The notes under the pieces are model-generated. The model was not told the origin of the DNA. It did no database searches and saw only the letters and a list, made by a program, of their open reading frames with translations. From Photobacterium ganghwense (GTDB taxonomy: Bacteria > Pseudomonadota > Gammaproteobacteria > Enterobacterales > Vibrionaceae), in the NCBI RefSeq assembly GCF_003025595.1, contig NZ_PYMI01000001.1, positions 248,001 through 312,000 on the forward strand: a DNA stretch of 64,000 nt, in the 5' to 3' direction. Numbering within the stretch: the first letter of the stretch is position 1; each line of letters starts with the position of its first letter. Below, in pieces: positions 42,462 through 52,286 of the stretch. The position numbers were made by a program, and so were the translations under genes.

Positions 42462-42632
42462 TCTGCAACTTTTCTGCTTACAAACATTCACCTCCCCCTC
42501 TCTCACAGAGTCTTTCCGCAAACCACCACAACATCCCCTGCAACTGCCCTCTTTAAACAAATCTCAAAAACACAGCTTAAAACAGGTATTATCCGGTCTC
42601 AGGATCGAAAGATGTTTAACAAGAAGGATATT

Positions 42633-43148
42633 ATGGCCATTTTAGACATACTCACCGCACCAGACCCAAGACTCAAGGTACAAGCCGAAAAAGTTGATGA
42701 TGTTAAAGCGGTGCAACAACTTATTGATGACATGCTGGAAACACTTTACGCCACCAGCAATGGTATAGGTTTAGCCGCTACTCAGGTCGGCAGGAAAGAA
42801 GCCGTTGTTGTTATCGATCTTTCCGAGCAACGTAATGAACCTTTGATACTGATTAACCCTGACGTGGTCAGTGGGGCACATAAAACAATGGGACAGGAAG
42901 GGTGCTTATCGGTTCCTGACTATTACGCCGATGTCGAGCGCTACAGTTCGGTCGTTGTCTCGGCGCTTGACCGCAATGGAACTCCAATCACCATTGAAAG
43001 TGACGATTTTCTTGCCATTGTGATGCAACATGAAATTGACCACCTAGCCGGCCATTTATTCATTGATTACCTTTCGCCGTTAAAGCGCCAATTGGCATTA
43101 AAAAAGGTGAAAAAACACCTGAAAGCCAAATCCTTACCAGCAAAGTAA
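42633..43148 (+). CDS. def: Peptide deformylase (paralogue)
   Basis: A 171-residue metalloenzyme that removes the formyl group from nascent proteins. The three family motifs are intact: GIGLAATQ (44-51), EGCLSV (89-94, metal-binding Cys91) and HEIDH (133-137, two metal His and catalytic Glu). The ATG at 42633 follows AAGAAGGATATT; the longer frame upstream to 42438 is not coding. It is not next to fmt, so it is probably a second deformylase beside the usual def-fmt pair. Confidence 0.93.
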   Translation: MAILDILTAPDPRLKVQAEKVDDVKAVQQLIDDMLETLYATSNGIGLAATQVGRKEAVVVIDLSEQRNEPLILINPDVVSGAHKTMGQEGCLSVPDYYADVERYSSVVVSALDRNGTPITIESDDFLAIVMQHEIDHLAGHLFIDYLSPLKRQLALKKVKKHLKAKSLPAK

Positions 43149-43411
43149 GCGTGTCGTCAGACATTCCTCAGCGTTTGATACCGCCGGATTTGCTTGATAC
43201 TTAGAATTTCGCTTCATATAGCCTGCTAGAGCCTCTGAGGCTTAATATCCGGGTGCTATTAACATTCGACTTCATCGAGGCTCTTATGGTCTGCTACAGC
43301 GCTTTAGGGCGGTTTTGAAACTCAGGTCATTAACTAAGGTCAATAGTTGCTGTGATTTGGATGACGTTGCTTATGGATGAGCTATAAATGCCTTGGCTGT
43401 GAATACCGCGA

Positions 43412-43469
43412 TTCTGAAAGCTGTACTTCTGAGAGCTATGCTTCTAAATATGTGCTTCTAAAGGCTGGG
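43412..43469. repeat. 14-15-bp degenerate tandem repeat
   Basis: Four units start with TTCT at 43412, 43427, 43442 and 43456 (periods 15, 15 and 14). It is non-coding and lies just beyond the ppsA terminator. Confidence 0.6.
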
Positions 43470-43495
43470 AGTCTGCATTTTGAGCTTCGCAAAAC

Positions 43496-43527
43496 AAAAA
43501 GCCTGCAACTTTCATTGCAGGCTTTTT
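43496..43527 (-). terminator. Terminator after ppsA
   Basis: A perfect AAAAGCCTGCAA-CTTTCA-TTGCAGGCTTTT hairpin with A- and T-runs on both sides, about 50 bp after the ppsA stop; it could also serve the opposite strand. Confidence 0.85.
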
Positions 43528-43578
43528 CATTCAGCGTTTCGCAGTGATCAGATCATTGCGAGGTAAGCTGGTATGGAA

Positions 43579-45951
43579 TTATTGTTTTGAACCCAGGTGT
43601 AGCCAGGTTTCAACAACTGTATCCGGGTTCAGAGAAACAGAATCGATGCCCTGCTCCATCAGCCACTGTGCCAGATCATCGTGATCCGACGGGCCCTGAC
43701 CACAAATACCAACGTATTTACCCGCTTTGTTCGCCGCTTTAATGGCCATGCTCAGCATCGCTTTCACCGCTTCGTTACGCTCATCGAACATGTGCGCAAT
43801 TTCACCGGAGTCACGGTCCAGACCCAGCGTCAGCTGTGTCATGTCATTTGAACCGATTGAGAAGCCGTCGAAGTACTTCAGGAAGTCTTCCGCCAGAATC
43901 GCGTTAGAAGGCAGCTCACACATCATGATGACTTTCAGGCCATCTTCACCACGGCGCAGGTCGAATTTCGCCAGTAGGTCGATGACAGACGCTGCTTCGC
44001 TGACTGTACGCACGAATGGGATCATGATTTCTACGTTCTTCAGACCCATGCGGTTACGAACACGTTTAATCGCTTCACACTCCAGTGCAAAACAATCCTG
44101 GAACTTAGGTGAAATGTAGCGAGACGCACCACGGAAACCGATCATCGGGTTTTCTTCCGTTGGTTCGAAGTTCACACCACCTACCAGGTTACGGTATTCG
44201 TTTGACTTGAAGTCAGACATACGAACAATCACACGCTTCGGCCAGAAGGCTGATGCCAGTGTTGAGATCCCTTCAGTCAGTTTCTCAATGTAGAACTCAA
44301 CCGGATCGCTGTAGCCTACAATGCGTTTGTCGATTTCAGCTTTCAGCTCATCAGACTGCTCGCTGTAGTTCAGCAATGCTTTCGGGTGAATACCGATCAT
44401 CTTGTTGATGATGAATTCCAGACGGGCCAGACCAACACCTTCGTTTGGAATACAAGCGAAGTCGAAAGCACGATCCGGGTTACCCACGTTCATCATGACT
44501 TTCAGAGGCAGGGTTGGCAGGTCATCTACCGCTGAGCGACGAACTTCAAAGTCCAGCTCACCTTCGTAGATGTAACCAGTTTCACCCTGAGCACAAGAAA
44601 CCGTTACTTGCTGACCAGTCTTCAGCAGTTCAGTCGCATCGCCACAACCCACTACTGCCGGAATTCCCAGCTCACGGGCAATGATAGCTGCGTGACATGT
44701 ACGGCCACCGCGGTTAGTCACGATAGCTGCCGCTTTTTTCATCACTGGTTCCCAGTCAGGGTCAGTCATGTCAGCAACCAGTACGTCACCTTTCTGAACC
44801 TGATCCATCTGAGACAGGTCAGATACCACACGAACCACACCACTACCGATACGCTGACCGATTGCACGGCCTTCAATCAGAGCTTTACCTGTGCCGTTCA
44901 GGTGGAAGCGTTCCATCACACTCGCATCATCACGAGAACGAACGGTTTCCGGACGAGCCTGAACGATGAACAGCTCACCAGTGATTCCGTCTTTTGCCCA
45001 CTCGATATCCATTGGACGACCGTAGTGTTTCTCGATGATCAGCGCCTGTTTCGCCAATTCTTCGATTTCCTGGTCGTTCAAAGAGAACTGGTTGCGCTCT
45101 TGAGCAGACGTTTCCAGTGTCTCAACCTGAGTACCCAGTGCTTTACCGTCAGCGTAAACCATCTTAATCAGCTTAGAACCGATTGTACGGCGTACTACTG
45201 CCGGGTTACCGGCTTCCAGAGTTGGTTTGTGAACGTAGAACTCGTCCGGGTTCACCGCACCCTGTACAACCATTTCACCCAGACCCCATGAAGAGGTCAC
45301 GAACACGACCTGGTCAAAACCAGACTCGGTGTCCAGGGTAAACATTACGCCTGAAGACGCTTTGTCTGAACGCACCATGCGCTGAATACCAGCAGACAAT
45401 GCAACACCTTTGTGGTCGAAACCCTGGTGCACACGGTAAGAAATCGCACGGTCGTTGAACAGAGAAGCAAATACATGCTTAACCGCTTCAATAACAGAGT
45501 CGATACCGCGAATATTCAGGAACGTCTCCTGCTGGCCTGCGAACGAGGCATCCGGCAGGTCTTCTGCAGTTGCAGAAGAACGTACCGCGACAGACAGCAT
45601 GTCGTCACCTTCGCCCAGCTCGGCGTAACATTTGCGGATATCATCTTCCAGGTCTGAAGGCAGCGGTGCATCCAGAACCCAATTACGAATAGTTTCCCCA
45701 GCCTGTTGCAGTGCGTTGACATCGTCAACATCCAACGAGTCCAGCAACTGGTAAATTCGCTCGTTCAGCGAATTCGCCTCCAGAAACTGGTTAAACGCAT
45801 ATGAGGTTGTCGCATAGCCATTTGGCACTTTAACGCCAGCGTTTGCCAGGTTAGCTACCATTTCACCTAATGAAGCGTTCTTTCCACCCACTTTATCAAC
45901 ATCGTTCATTGACAAAGCATCGTACCAGACAACATTCTGTTGCACGGTCAT
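43579..45951 (-). CDS. ppsA: Phosphoenolpyruvate synthase
   Basis: A 790-residue enzyme that makes PEP from pyruvate and ATP for gluconeogenesis. It has the N-terminal ATP-grasp domain ([35 protein letters not shown]), the swivelling phosphohistidine domain with His420 in [15 protein letters not shown], and the C-terminal PEP-binding barrel with [10 protein letters not shown] and the [11 protein letters not shown] and CGQGPSDH motifs. ppsR, which controls its activity by phosphorylation, is divergent with a 213-bp gap that contains an inverted repeat resembling Cra half-sites. Confidence 0.97.
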   Translation of the reverse strand: MTVQQNVVWYDALSMNDVDKVGGKNASLGEMVANLANAGVKVPNGYATTSYAFNQFLEANSLNERIYQLLDSLDVDDVNALQQAGETIRNWVLDAPLPSDLEDDIRKCYAELGEGDDMLSVAVRSSATAEDLPDASFAGQQETFLNIRGIDSVIEAVKHVFASLFNDRAISYRVHQGFDHKGVALSAGIQRMVRSDKASSGVMFTLDTESGFDQVVFVTSSWGLGEMVVQGAVNPDEFYVHKPTLEAGNPAVVRRTIGSKLIKMVYADGKALGTQVETLETSAQERNQFSLNDQEIEELAKQALIIEKHYGRPMDIEWAKDGITGELFIVQARPETVRSRDDASVMERFHLNGTGKALIEGRAIGQRIGSGVVRVVSDLSQMDQVQKGDVLVADMTDPDWEPVMKKAAAIVTNRGGRTCHAAIIARELGIPAVVGCGDATELLKTGQQVTVSCAQGETGYIYEGELDFEVRRSAVDDLPTLPLKVMMNVGNPDRAFDFACIPNEGVGLARLEFIINKMIGIHPKALLNYSEQSDELKAEIDKRIVGYSDPVEFYIEKLTEGISTLASAFWPKRVIVRMSDFKSNEYRNLVGGVNFEPTEENPMIGFRGASRYISPKFQDCFALECEAIKRVRNRMGLKNVEIMIPFVRTVSEAASVIDLLAKFDLRRGEDGLKVIMMCELPSNAILAEDFLKYFDGFSIGSNDMTQLTLGLDRDSGEIAHMFDERNEAVKAMLSMAIKAANKAGKYVGICGQGPSDHDDLAQWLMEQGIDSVSLNPDTVVETWLHLGSKQ

Positions 45952-45996
45952 TCTCCTTTATTGGATTCAACAGGTTATATTGGGGCAGTTTCAGGC

Positions 45997-46018
45997 TAAA
46001 CGATTGCGCCATCGTTTA
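45997..46018. promoter_or_regulatory. Inverted repeat between ppsA and ppsR (possible Cra site)
   Basis: TAAACGAT and ATCGTTTA, a perfect 8-bp inverted repeat around TGCGCC. Each arm with its flank (GCTAAACGATT) differs by one base from the Cra half-consensus (RSTGAAWCSNT). Cra activates ppsA in E. coli; the match here is suggestive only. Confidence 0.4.
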
Positions 46019-46164
46019 AAAAAAACGCGGTCGCAACCGGTATTACCTTCCTATGCAAACGTCACACTCAAAAATGTAAACGAGGCATAGCCACCCTGTG
46101 TGGTTATTGTTATAAGTAATATTGAGCTTTAAGCTACAGAAATTTTTTAAGGATTCAACTTTTT

Positions 46165-46998
46165 ATGCAGCCCAAAACTAATTTTCGTGACGTGTTTTAC
46201 GTTTCTGATGGTACAGCGATTACTTCTGAGACACTTGGCCATGCTGTTCTGGGACAATTTGACATTGAAACCCGCCAAACGACCCTTCCCTTCGTCGAAA
46301 CCATCGAACGAGCGGAATCTGTACGACGAAAAATTGAAGCGGCCTACGAAGAAACCGGTATCCGACCGCTTGTCTTCTATTCCATTGTAATCCCTGAAAT
46401 AAAAGCGGTTATTGAGCAAGGCCCAGCGCATTTTTATGACATTCTGAACTCGCTGGTTGTCCCCCTGAAAGACGACCTTCAATTAGAGCCGAGACCAATG
46501 CTGCAGCGGTCTCACAGCATCAATAAAGATGCTGCCAGCTACCAGGATCGTATTGCCGCTATTGAATATACCCTTGCCCACGATGATGGTATTTCTCTCA
46601 ACAATCTTGATCAGGCCGACATCATTTTGTTAGGTGTGTCACGTTGTGGAAAGACCCCTACCAGCCTCTATTTAGCCATGCAATTTGGAATTCGCGCCGT
46701 GAATTATCCTTTCATTGCGGAAGATATGAAGAGCCTGGTTCTGCCGAAAGCGATTGAACCCTATCGTTACAAAACCTATGGCCTGACTATCGATCCAGAA
46801 CGTCTGGTTACCATTCGTCAGGAACGTTATGCCAACAGCCAGTACGCCAGTGCGATGCAGTGCGAGCAGGAACTGGACAAAGTGGAGGCCATGTTTCGCC
46901 GTGAAGCAATCCCTTATCTCAACACCAGCTCTCTGTCGGTAGAAGAAATTTCAACCCGTCTGCTGGACATGAGCGGGTTAAAGCGAAAGATGTGCTAA
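46165..46998 (+). CDS. ppsR: PEP synthase regulatory protein (kinase/pyrophosphorylase)
   Basis: A 277-residue DUF299-family protein that inactivates PEP synthase by ADP-dependent threonine phosphorylation and reactivates it by Pi-dependent dephosphorylation. The P-loop is [11 protein letters not shown] (157-167); the N-terminal [20 protein letters not shown] block and the C-terminal region with [12 protein letters not shown] are family marks. The divergent ppsA gene encodes its target. A GGGCAGGTT-CA-AACCTGCCC hairpin at 47044-47063, with a poor T-run, may end the transcript. Confidence 0.96.
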   Translation: MQPKTNFRDVFYVSDGTAITSETLGHAVLGQFDIETRQTTLPFVETIERAESVRRKIEAAYEETGIRPLVFYSIVIPEIKAVIEQGPAHFYDILNSLVVPLKDDLQLEPRPMLQRSHSINKDAASYQDRIAAIEYTLAHDDGISLNNLDQADIILLGVSRCGKTPTSLYLAMQFGIRAVNYPFIAEDMKSLVLPKAIEPYRYKTYGLTIDPERLVTIRQERYANSQYASAMQCEQELDKVEAMFRREAIPYLNTSSLSVEEISTRLLDMSGLKRKMC

Positions 46999-47250
46999 GC
47001 CGCTAAGAAGACTGACCGTTCAGCCTCGGCTATATGCCACTGTGGGCAGGTTCAAACCTGCCCCATTTATCTCAACTCAAGGTCTTATTCTTGTCTCAGC
47101 GCAAAATCTCATTCCTGAGAGCAAAAAAATCACACGCTTTCAGTCACTTATTATTTTCTTAATTTTCTCCCCGTTATTCGTCAAAAAATTATCAGTTCTT
47201 GCAATATGCTTATCCTGAGCTTCAGAAATTATTATAACGAGGTTCCTAGC

Positions 47251-47928
47251 ATGATTAGGCCAGCGCTAACAATTCTCACGACCGTTCTTTTATTTGGCTG
47301 CGGCGGAGGTGGCTCAGACGGAGACCCCACCCCTTCTGTCAGTTCAATGGATGATATCAGTGTCAGAAAAGCCGGGATTGATTTAATTAATATTGTTAAT
47401 GAATCAATCGACTTTTATGTCAAACAGACATCCGACAGTTCTCAGTTATTCGACGGCAATAATAAAGTTGCGACAGTGTTGGATAACGATGGACAATATC
47501 ATTCAATTAGCTGGACCACATCAACACCAACAAAAGTCAATATTGGTGTGACCGATACCAATAGCCAGACTTTTGTTAATCAGGTGGATGATGTTTTGCT
47601 GAATAACTCAGAGAAGCTCTGGGCAGTATCCTGGGCTGACAGTGGTGACCTGATGCTGTCCACGGATCTGCATACACCATCACCGGTTGCAGAAAAATAC
47701 CGAATCAGGATATTTACAACGAAAGATACTCAGGTATTAACTCTGTCATCGGCGATGTCGACAATAGAAGTAAAAAAAGGCACCTTTTCACCCCACATGA
47801 CATTAGACAATTGTAACGGTGAACTTTATTTAGGTGCGAACTCTGCCGATGTTTGTAATTTAGATATTGGGAAGTCATATCTTTTGGTGACTGATGGGGA
47901 ACATCTGTTGTTAGCAGCAGAGGAATAA
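47251..47928 (+). CDS. Predicted lipoprotein of unknown function
   Basis: A 225-residue protein with a lipoprotein signal (MIRPALTILTTVLLFGC; Cys17) followed by GGGGSDGDPTPS, a flexible tether. The mature part is rich in beta strands, Ser, Thr and Asp; I recognise no domain. Cys pairs near the C-terminus (DNCNGELYLGANSADVCNLD) may form a disulfide. The GGxG after the Cys without Asp at +2 fits outer-membrane sorting. The start at 47251 follows ACGAGG and agrees with the signal peptide. Confidence 0.75.
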   Translation: MIRPALTILTTVLLFGCGGGGSDGDPTPSVSSMDDISVRKAGIDLINIVNESIDFYVKQTSDSSQLFDGNNKVATVLDNDGQYHSISWTTSTPTKVNIGVTDTNSQTFVNQVDDVLLNNSEKLWAVSWADSGDLMLSTDLHTPSPVAEKYRIRIFTTKDTQVLTLSSAMSTIEVKKGTFSPHMTLDNCNGELYLGANSADVCNLDIGKSYLLVTDGEHLLLAAEE

Positions 47929-48055
47929 TAACAATAAAAAAGAAATATAAAATAAATAAAAAACAAACTGGGAAATATAATAACGATAAAACTTGCGCTT
48001 TAAATTAATTATACGCAGGGAAAGTCTACTTATAACTAGTGCGTCAATCAGAGCT

Positions 48056-48174
48056 TGCTGTACATTGTACAGCATTGGGGGAGCGTCACTCTGAAACCTA
48101 AATAAGGTGACCACGACACAAAATCGTAGGCAGCGGTGGCAACAGCCCCGGCAATTTATGCCGGGGCTTTTTTT
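48056..48174 (+). ncRNA. Candidate small RNA ending at a strong terminator
   Basis: A perfect TGCTGTAC-ATT-GTACAGCA hairpin at 48056-48074 is followed by ~70 nt of single-stranded-looking sequence and a strong terminator at 48144-48174 that points along the plus strand. The only upstream plus-strand gene ends 128 bp before the first hairpin, and the downstream fruA is on the other strand. A start near 48000-48050 is possible, but no clear promoter was found. The alternative is the 3' end of the lipoprotein mRNA. Confidence 0.3.
48144..48174 (+). terminator. Strong terminator between the lipoprotein gene and fruA
   Basis: A perfect AGCCCCGGCA-ATTTA-TGCCGGGGCT hairpin followed by seven T on the plus strand. 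The minus-strand tail is less T-rich, so it serves fruA less well. Confidence 0.85.
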
Positions 48175-48214
48175 AGGATTTCAGAAACGAAACCTGATTA
48201 TTTTGCTGTACCAC

Positions 48215-50005
48215 TTACTTTGCCTGCGCCGCGACCAACAATTCTTCATCCGATTTCTTCAGGAAAGCGTACGTCACACCGGTAACGATAGTACCGGCAG
48301 CAATCGCGACCAGATACATGAACACGGGTGTGATTGCATTCGGAATCAGCAGAACAAACAACCCACCGTGCGGAGCCATCAGTTTTGCGCCGAACAACAT
48401 CGACAATGCCCCAGTCAACGCGCCACCCATCATACAACTAGGGATCACTCGCATTGGGTCACGGGCTGCGAAAGGTATCGCCCCTTCTGAGATAAAGCAC
48501 AGTCCCAGAACAAAGGAGGCTTTACCGGCTTCTGCTTCGTTAGCATTAAACTTGCGTTTAGCCAGAAACGTCGCCAATCCCATCCCCAGCGCCGGTACCA
48601 TACCAGCCGCCATAATGGCCGCCATCGGAGCATAAGTTTGTGAAGCCAGCAGTCCTACACCGAAGGTGTACGCTGCTTTGTTCACCGGACCACCCAGGTC
48701 GAAACACATCATGGAACCCAGAATAATCCCCAGCAGAACAGCATTTGCTGACCCCATGTTATTTAGGAAATCAGTCAGTGCTGTCATTGCCGTCGAAACC
48801 GGGCCACCCACCACATAAATCATGATAAGACCGGTGACCAGGCTGGCAACCAGAGGAATAATTAGGATAGGCTTCAACGCTTCCATCGACTGTGGCAGTC
48901 TGACTTTATCTGCGACAAATTTCGCGGTATAACCGGCAAGGAAACCGGCTACGATCCCCCCCAGGAAACCGGCACCCGTTGAGCTAGCCAGCATACCACC
49001 AATCAGACCCGGCGCCAGTCCAGGACGATCCGCAATCGAAAATGCGATATAGCCTGCCAGCACCGGAACCATCAGCGCAAACGCCGAACCCCCGCCGATG
49101 CTCATCAGGGCCGCTGCCAGTGTGCCTTCTTCTTTAAATGCCTCAATACCGAATACGAACGACAGCGCAATAGCCAGACCACCAGCCACCACCAGCGGCA
49201 GCATGTGTGACACCCCGGTCATCAGGTGTTTATAGGCACCGGCTTTCTCTTGCTTTTGTTCACCGTCAGACGCCTGACCACCCTGATGGCGATAAACCGA
49301 GGCCGTTGAGAAAGCTTTATCCAGTTCGGAGGCTGTTTTCTTCAGTGCCAGACCCGTACTGGTTTTATACAGTTTCTTACCGTCAAAGCGCGATAAATCC
49401 ACTTCGATATCCGCTGCGATAATAACTAGATCCGCCGCCGCGATTTCTTCAGCCGTCAGCTGGTTTTTTGCGCCCACCGAACCACGGGTTTCAACCTTGA
49501 TCTGATGCCCCTGACGCTTGCCTTCATCTTCCAGCGCTTCAGCTGCCATAAAGGTGTGCGCCACCCCGGTCGGACAGGCCGTAATCGCCACAATCCGCTT
49601 GGTGCCAGAAACGAGTAACGCTTCACTCGATGCACTTTGCCCAGAACTTAGCCCTGAGCTTGGTATAGAGCTTGGCTCGACGCTATCAGCAGTCTGCAAT
49701 GCAGCGGCATTGGTTACGGCAGTTTCAAGGAAAGCTTTTGGATCGGCCAGACAGTCAGCAATACAGGCCTGATAAACTTTCTTACCCACAAAACGACGAG
49801 TATCGACCGCCGTGTCAGCAACGATAACAATACAGTCTGCATCATCAATTTGTGCCTGAGTCAGTGTCTTACCCGCGACGACTGAAGACTGGCACTCAAT
49901 ACTCGTTGTCCATTTCAGATCGGCGGACGCTTTTTCCATCAATCCCGCCGCAATCACACTGTTTGCAATACCGCTAGGGCACGCTGTTAGAATCGCTAAT
50001 TTCAT
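48215..50005 (-). CDS. fruA: PTS fructose transporter subunit IIB'BC
   Basis: A 596-residue membrane permease of the fructose phosphotransferase system. An N-terminal degenerate IIB' domain (TACPSGIANS, Cys9) and a second IIB domain with the phosphorylation Cys144 (ITACPTGVAHTFMAAEAL) are joined by a Ser/Gly linker (about residues 110-128). The IIC domain follows with about eight or more membrane segments (YKHLMTGVSHMLPLVVAGG, DLGGPVNKAAYTFG, EGAIPFAARDP). It takes in fructose as fructose 1-phosphate. It is the last gene of fruBKA. The linker is encoded by a degenerate 12-bp repeat (49647-49682). Confidence 0.96.
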   Translation of the reverse strand: MKLAILTACPSGIANSVIAAGLMEKASADLKWTTSIECQSSVVAGKTLTQAQIDDADCIVIVADTAVDTRRFVGKKVYQACIADCLADPKAFLETAVTNAAALQTADSVEPSSIPSSGLSSGQSASSEALLVSGTKRIVAITACPTGVAHTFMAAEALEDEGKRQGHQIKVETRGSVGAKNQLTAEEIAAADLVIIAADIEVDLSRFDGKKLYKTSTGLALKKTASELDKAFSTASVYRHQGGQASDGEQKQEKAGAYKHLMTGVSHMLPLVVAGGLAIALSFVFGIEAFKEEGTLAAALMSIGGGSAFALMVPVLAGYIAFSIADRPGLAPGLIGGMLASSTGAGFLGGIVAGFLAGYTAKFVADKVRLPQSMEALKPILIIPLVASLVTGLIMIYVVGGPVSTAMTALTDFLNNMGSANAVLLGIILGSMMCFDLGGPVNKAAYTFGVGLLASQTYAPMAAIMAAGMVPALGMGLATFLAKRKFNANEAEAGKASFVLGLCFISEGAIPFAARDPMRVIPSCMMGGALTGALSMLFGAKLMAPHGGLFVLLIPNAITPVFMYLVAIAAGTIVTGVTYAFLKKSDEELLVAAQAK

Positions 50006-50026
50006 ATCAAAACCCTCTGATCCGCG

Positions 50027-50989
50027 TTAGCACGTCACGTTATCAATCCGGACACTTTCTTTTACTTTCAGCACTTGCTCGATGTCTTCCACACCGACGC
50101 CGACCTGACTCACGGCCAGCGCAGACAATGCCGTTGCAAAACTCAGTGTCTCTTCTTTGTTCCAATTATTCAGGTGTCCCCAGCACAGCCCGGCGACTAA
50201 TGTGTCACCGGCCCCGACAGTACTTACCACTTGCATTTTCGGAGGCTGAGAACGCAGCCAGCCGTCTTTGTCCAGCCACATCACTCCTTCAGCCCCTAGT
50301 GATACCACCACATTGGCGATCGCTTTGGTTGCCAGCTGCTCTGCGGCCGATTTAAGCTCTGCTTGATGAGCCAGCGGCTTGCCCGCCCAGTCAGACAATT
50401 CTTCATCATTGGGTTTCACCAGCCATGGTGCGGCTTCGAGACCCGCCGTCAGCGCGGCTTTGCTGCTGTCAAACAGCACTTGCTTGCCTTGCTCATGCAG
50501 TGTTGCGATCCATTGTGCGCATTGTTCAGGCGACAAACCGCGCGGCAGACTGCCTGAGATAACAAACACATCGTGGGTTTCCGCCAGCGTAAACAAGGTG
50601 CGTTCGAACGCAGCAATGTCATCCGCCCCGACTTCAACACCCGGGAAATTAATGTCGCTGACACGGCCGTCCTGTTCCACCAGCTTTACGTTTATACGGC
50701 TGGCACCTTTCACCCGGACAAAGGCATCTTCTGCACCCAGCTCGGCAAACAGTTGACAGAAAGGCTCCTGATTATCCGCTCCCAGCAAACCGGTCACGGT
50801 CACTTTCGCCCCGAGTTCGGCCAGTACTTTGGCAACATTGACGCCTTTTCCAGCCGGATGCAGACTGCCGCTTTCCACCAGATTCACCGCGCCCGGCGTC
50901 AGGGATGCCAGATTACCGGTCAGATCCAGCGCCGGATTCAGGGTAACAGTGACAACACGTGGTGCATTTTGATTGACCTGACTCATCAT
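50027..50989 (-). CDS. fruK: 1-phosphofructokinase
   Basis: A 320-residue PfkB-family kinase that converts fructose 1-phosphate to fructose 1,6-bisphosphate. Family marks: NPALDLTG at the N-terminus, GGKG-like region HPAGKGVNVAKVLAELGA, and the catalytic STVGAGDTLVAGLCWG with the general-base Asp. Its start overlaps the end of fruB by 4 nt and fruA follows after 21 bp. Its substrate is also the inducer that releases FruR/Cra. Confidence 0.96.
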   Translation of the reverse strand: MMSQVNQNAPRVVTVTLNPALDLTGNLASLTPGAVNLVESGSLHPAGKGVNVAKVLAELGAKVTVTGLLGADNQEPFCQLFAELGAEDAFVRVKGASRINVKLVEQDGRVSDINFPGVEVGADDIAAFERTLFTLAETHDVFVISGSLPRGLSPEQCAQWIATLHEQGKQVLFDSSKAALTAGLEAAPWLVKPNDEELSDWAGKPLAHQAELKSAAEQLATKAIANVVVSLGAEGVMWLDKDGWLRSQPPKMQVVSTVGAGDTLVAGLCWGHLNNWNKEETLSFATALSALAVSQVGVGVEDIEQVLKVKESVRIDNVTC

Positions 50990-52104
50990 CTGCCCTCACC
51001 CAGACCATCGGCAATGGCCTGACCAATAGCGGCCAGCGCCTCATCAGCGTCATCACCTTGCGCTGTAAAGGCCAGCTCATGACCTTGTTTAACCCCAAGG
51101 GCGATCACTTTCATCAGACTCTTGGCATTCACGGCTTTACCATCCCCATTCAGGTTGGCAACCAGAATGTTGGCATCAAATTTCTTCGCAACACTGACCA
51201 GCATCGCTCCCGGACGGGCATGCAGACCATGCGGGTTACGAATTTTGAACGTCTGGCTGTTGCCTTCAATCACTTCTTCGGTCAGCAGCGCAACGATCTT
51301 GTCAGCAGCAGAGGTGAACAGTTTATCAGCCTGCTGCTTGTACAGCAGTTGCGCCAGGTAAGTGAGATTTTTTACATGTGCGCCATTACACGCAGCCACA
51401 AACAGCAAGCCTTTTACCGGCTGCCCCTCTTCCTTAAAGGCTGTAGCAGGAGTGACCAATGACAGCGTGGTACGAGTAACACCGGCTCGGCTTTTTGCCA
51501 GCCATAATCCCTGCCCCAGATACGTCGCGCCTGTTGCGATGGCTGCTGCCACGGTTTCGTTCGTGGCAGACTGACGGTTTTTCACCAAGCCGGCCGCCAC
51601 GGCCGTCAGCTGAATCAGATCGGTCGCCGGGAACTCGAGCTGAATCAGTGAGTCATCAAAATCGGCTTCCAACTGTGTTTCACCGTTCAGAATCGCGATC
51701 AACCCTTCTGCGTTTGCTGCGGTACGCAGTTTTTCCTCCACGCCGTCAGCGGACAGCACTTTGGTCAGTTGCTTGAGAATGCCAAGGTGTTCATCCGATT
51801 TGGCAGCAATACCAATTGCCAGATACACGGTTTTGTCATCCCCCCAGCTGACGCCCTGCGGAAAATGATGAATACGCACGCCAGTCTGCTTAACCAGACC
51901 GCGGGTATCTGTTGTACCGTGCGGAATCGCAATGCCGTTGCCAAGAAAAGTGGAATTCTGTGCTTCCCGATCCAGCATCCCCTTCACGTAACCCGTTTCA
52001 ACCAGCCCCTGCTGCTCCAGACCGGCCGCAATGGCTTTGATGGCTTCCTGCTTGTCTGCCGCAGCTTGCTGTAGCTGAATATCTTTTGTCGATAACGTCA
52101 GCAT
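50986..52104 (-). CDS. fruB: PTS fructose IIA/HPr diphosphoryl transfer protein
   Basis: A 372-residue fusion. The N-terminal IIA domain has phospho-His62 (NGIAIPHGTTD), a central linker/M domain follows, and the C-terminal FPr (HPr-like) domain has phospho-His295 (NPHGLHARPGAM). It passes phosphate from enzyme I to the IIB domain of FruA. It is the first gene of the fruBKA operon, opposite to fruR; the 395-bp gap to the fruR start carries three FruR/Cra-type operators. Confidence 0.96.
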   Translation of the reverse strand: MLTLSTKDIQLQQAAADKQEAIKAIAAGLEQQGLVETGYVKGMLDREAQNSTFLGNGIAIPHGTTDTRGLVKQTGVRIHHFPQGVSWGDDKTVYLAIGIAAKSDEHLGILKQLTKVLSADGVEEKLRTAANAEGLIAILNGETQLEADFDDSLIQLEFPATDLIQLTAVAAGLVKNRQSATNETVAAAIATGATYLGQGLWLAKSRAGVTRTTLSLVTPATAFKEEGQPVKGLLFVAACNGAHVKNLTYLAQLLYKQQADKLFTSAADKIVALLTEEVIEGNSQTFKIRNPHGLHARPGAMLVSVAKKFDANILVANLNGDGKAVNAKSLMKVIALGVKQGHELAFTAQGDDADEALAAIGQAIADGLGEGR

Positions 52105-52180
52105 GTATTCACTCCCATTCTGTTCAACCCGGTGAGGATGTCCTGCCTCTTCCCGTCTAAGTCTAGTCTACCCCTTGCTT

Positions 52181-52286
52181 GCTGAATCGTTTCAGCAAAA
52201 GGGGGAAATAAAAAGTTTCAGCACAATAAATGGAATAACTCGCTCTCTGCTGAAACCTTTCAGCTTGAATGCTGAATGGTTTCAGC
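52181..52286. promoter_or_regulatory. Three FruR/Cra operators between fruB and fruR
   Basis: Three 16-bp palindromic sites of the Cra type: GCTGAATCGTTTCAGC at 52181-52196, GCTGAAACCTTTCAGC at 52249-52264 and GCTGAATGGTTTCAGC at 52271-52286. A further half site, GTTTCAGC, lies at 52215-52222. They are 68 and 22 bp apart and could loop or cover both divergent promoters. The consensus is the Cra one extended to a symmetrical GCTGAA-N4-TTCAGC. Confidence 0.88.

Larger units (their letters stand above)
43149..43578. other. 430-bp gap with a tandem repeat and a terminator
   Basis: Between the convergent def and ppsA genes I see no gene. A degenerate TTCTRAARGCTRTGC repeat with period 14-15 bp runs from 43412 to about 43469, followed by the ppsA terminator at 43496-43527. 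Confidence 0.6.

Noticed and set aside
44608..45291. Long plus-strand frame opposite ppsA
   Set aside because: It is the antisense shadow of a highly conserved gene with strong codon bias and has no protein-like features.
47911..48114. Reading the sequence before fruA as a c-di-GMP riboswitch
   Set aside because: The GTAGGCAGCGGTGGC stretch only loosely recalls the motif and the other conserved blocks are missing; no suitable downstream gene on that strand.
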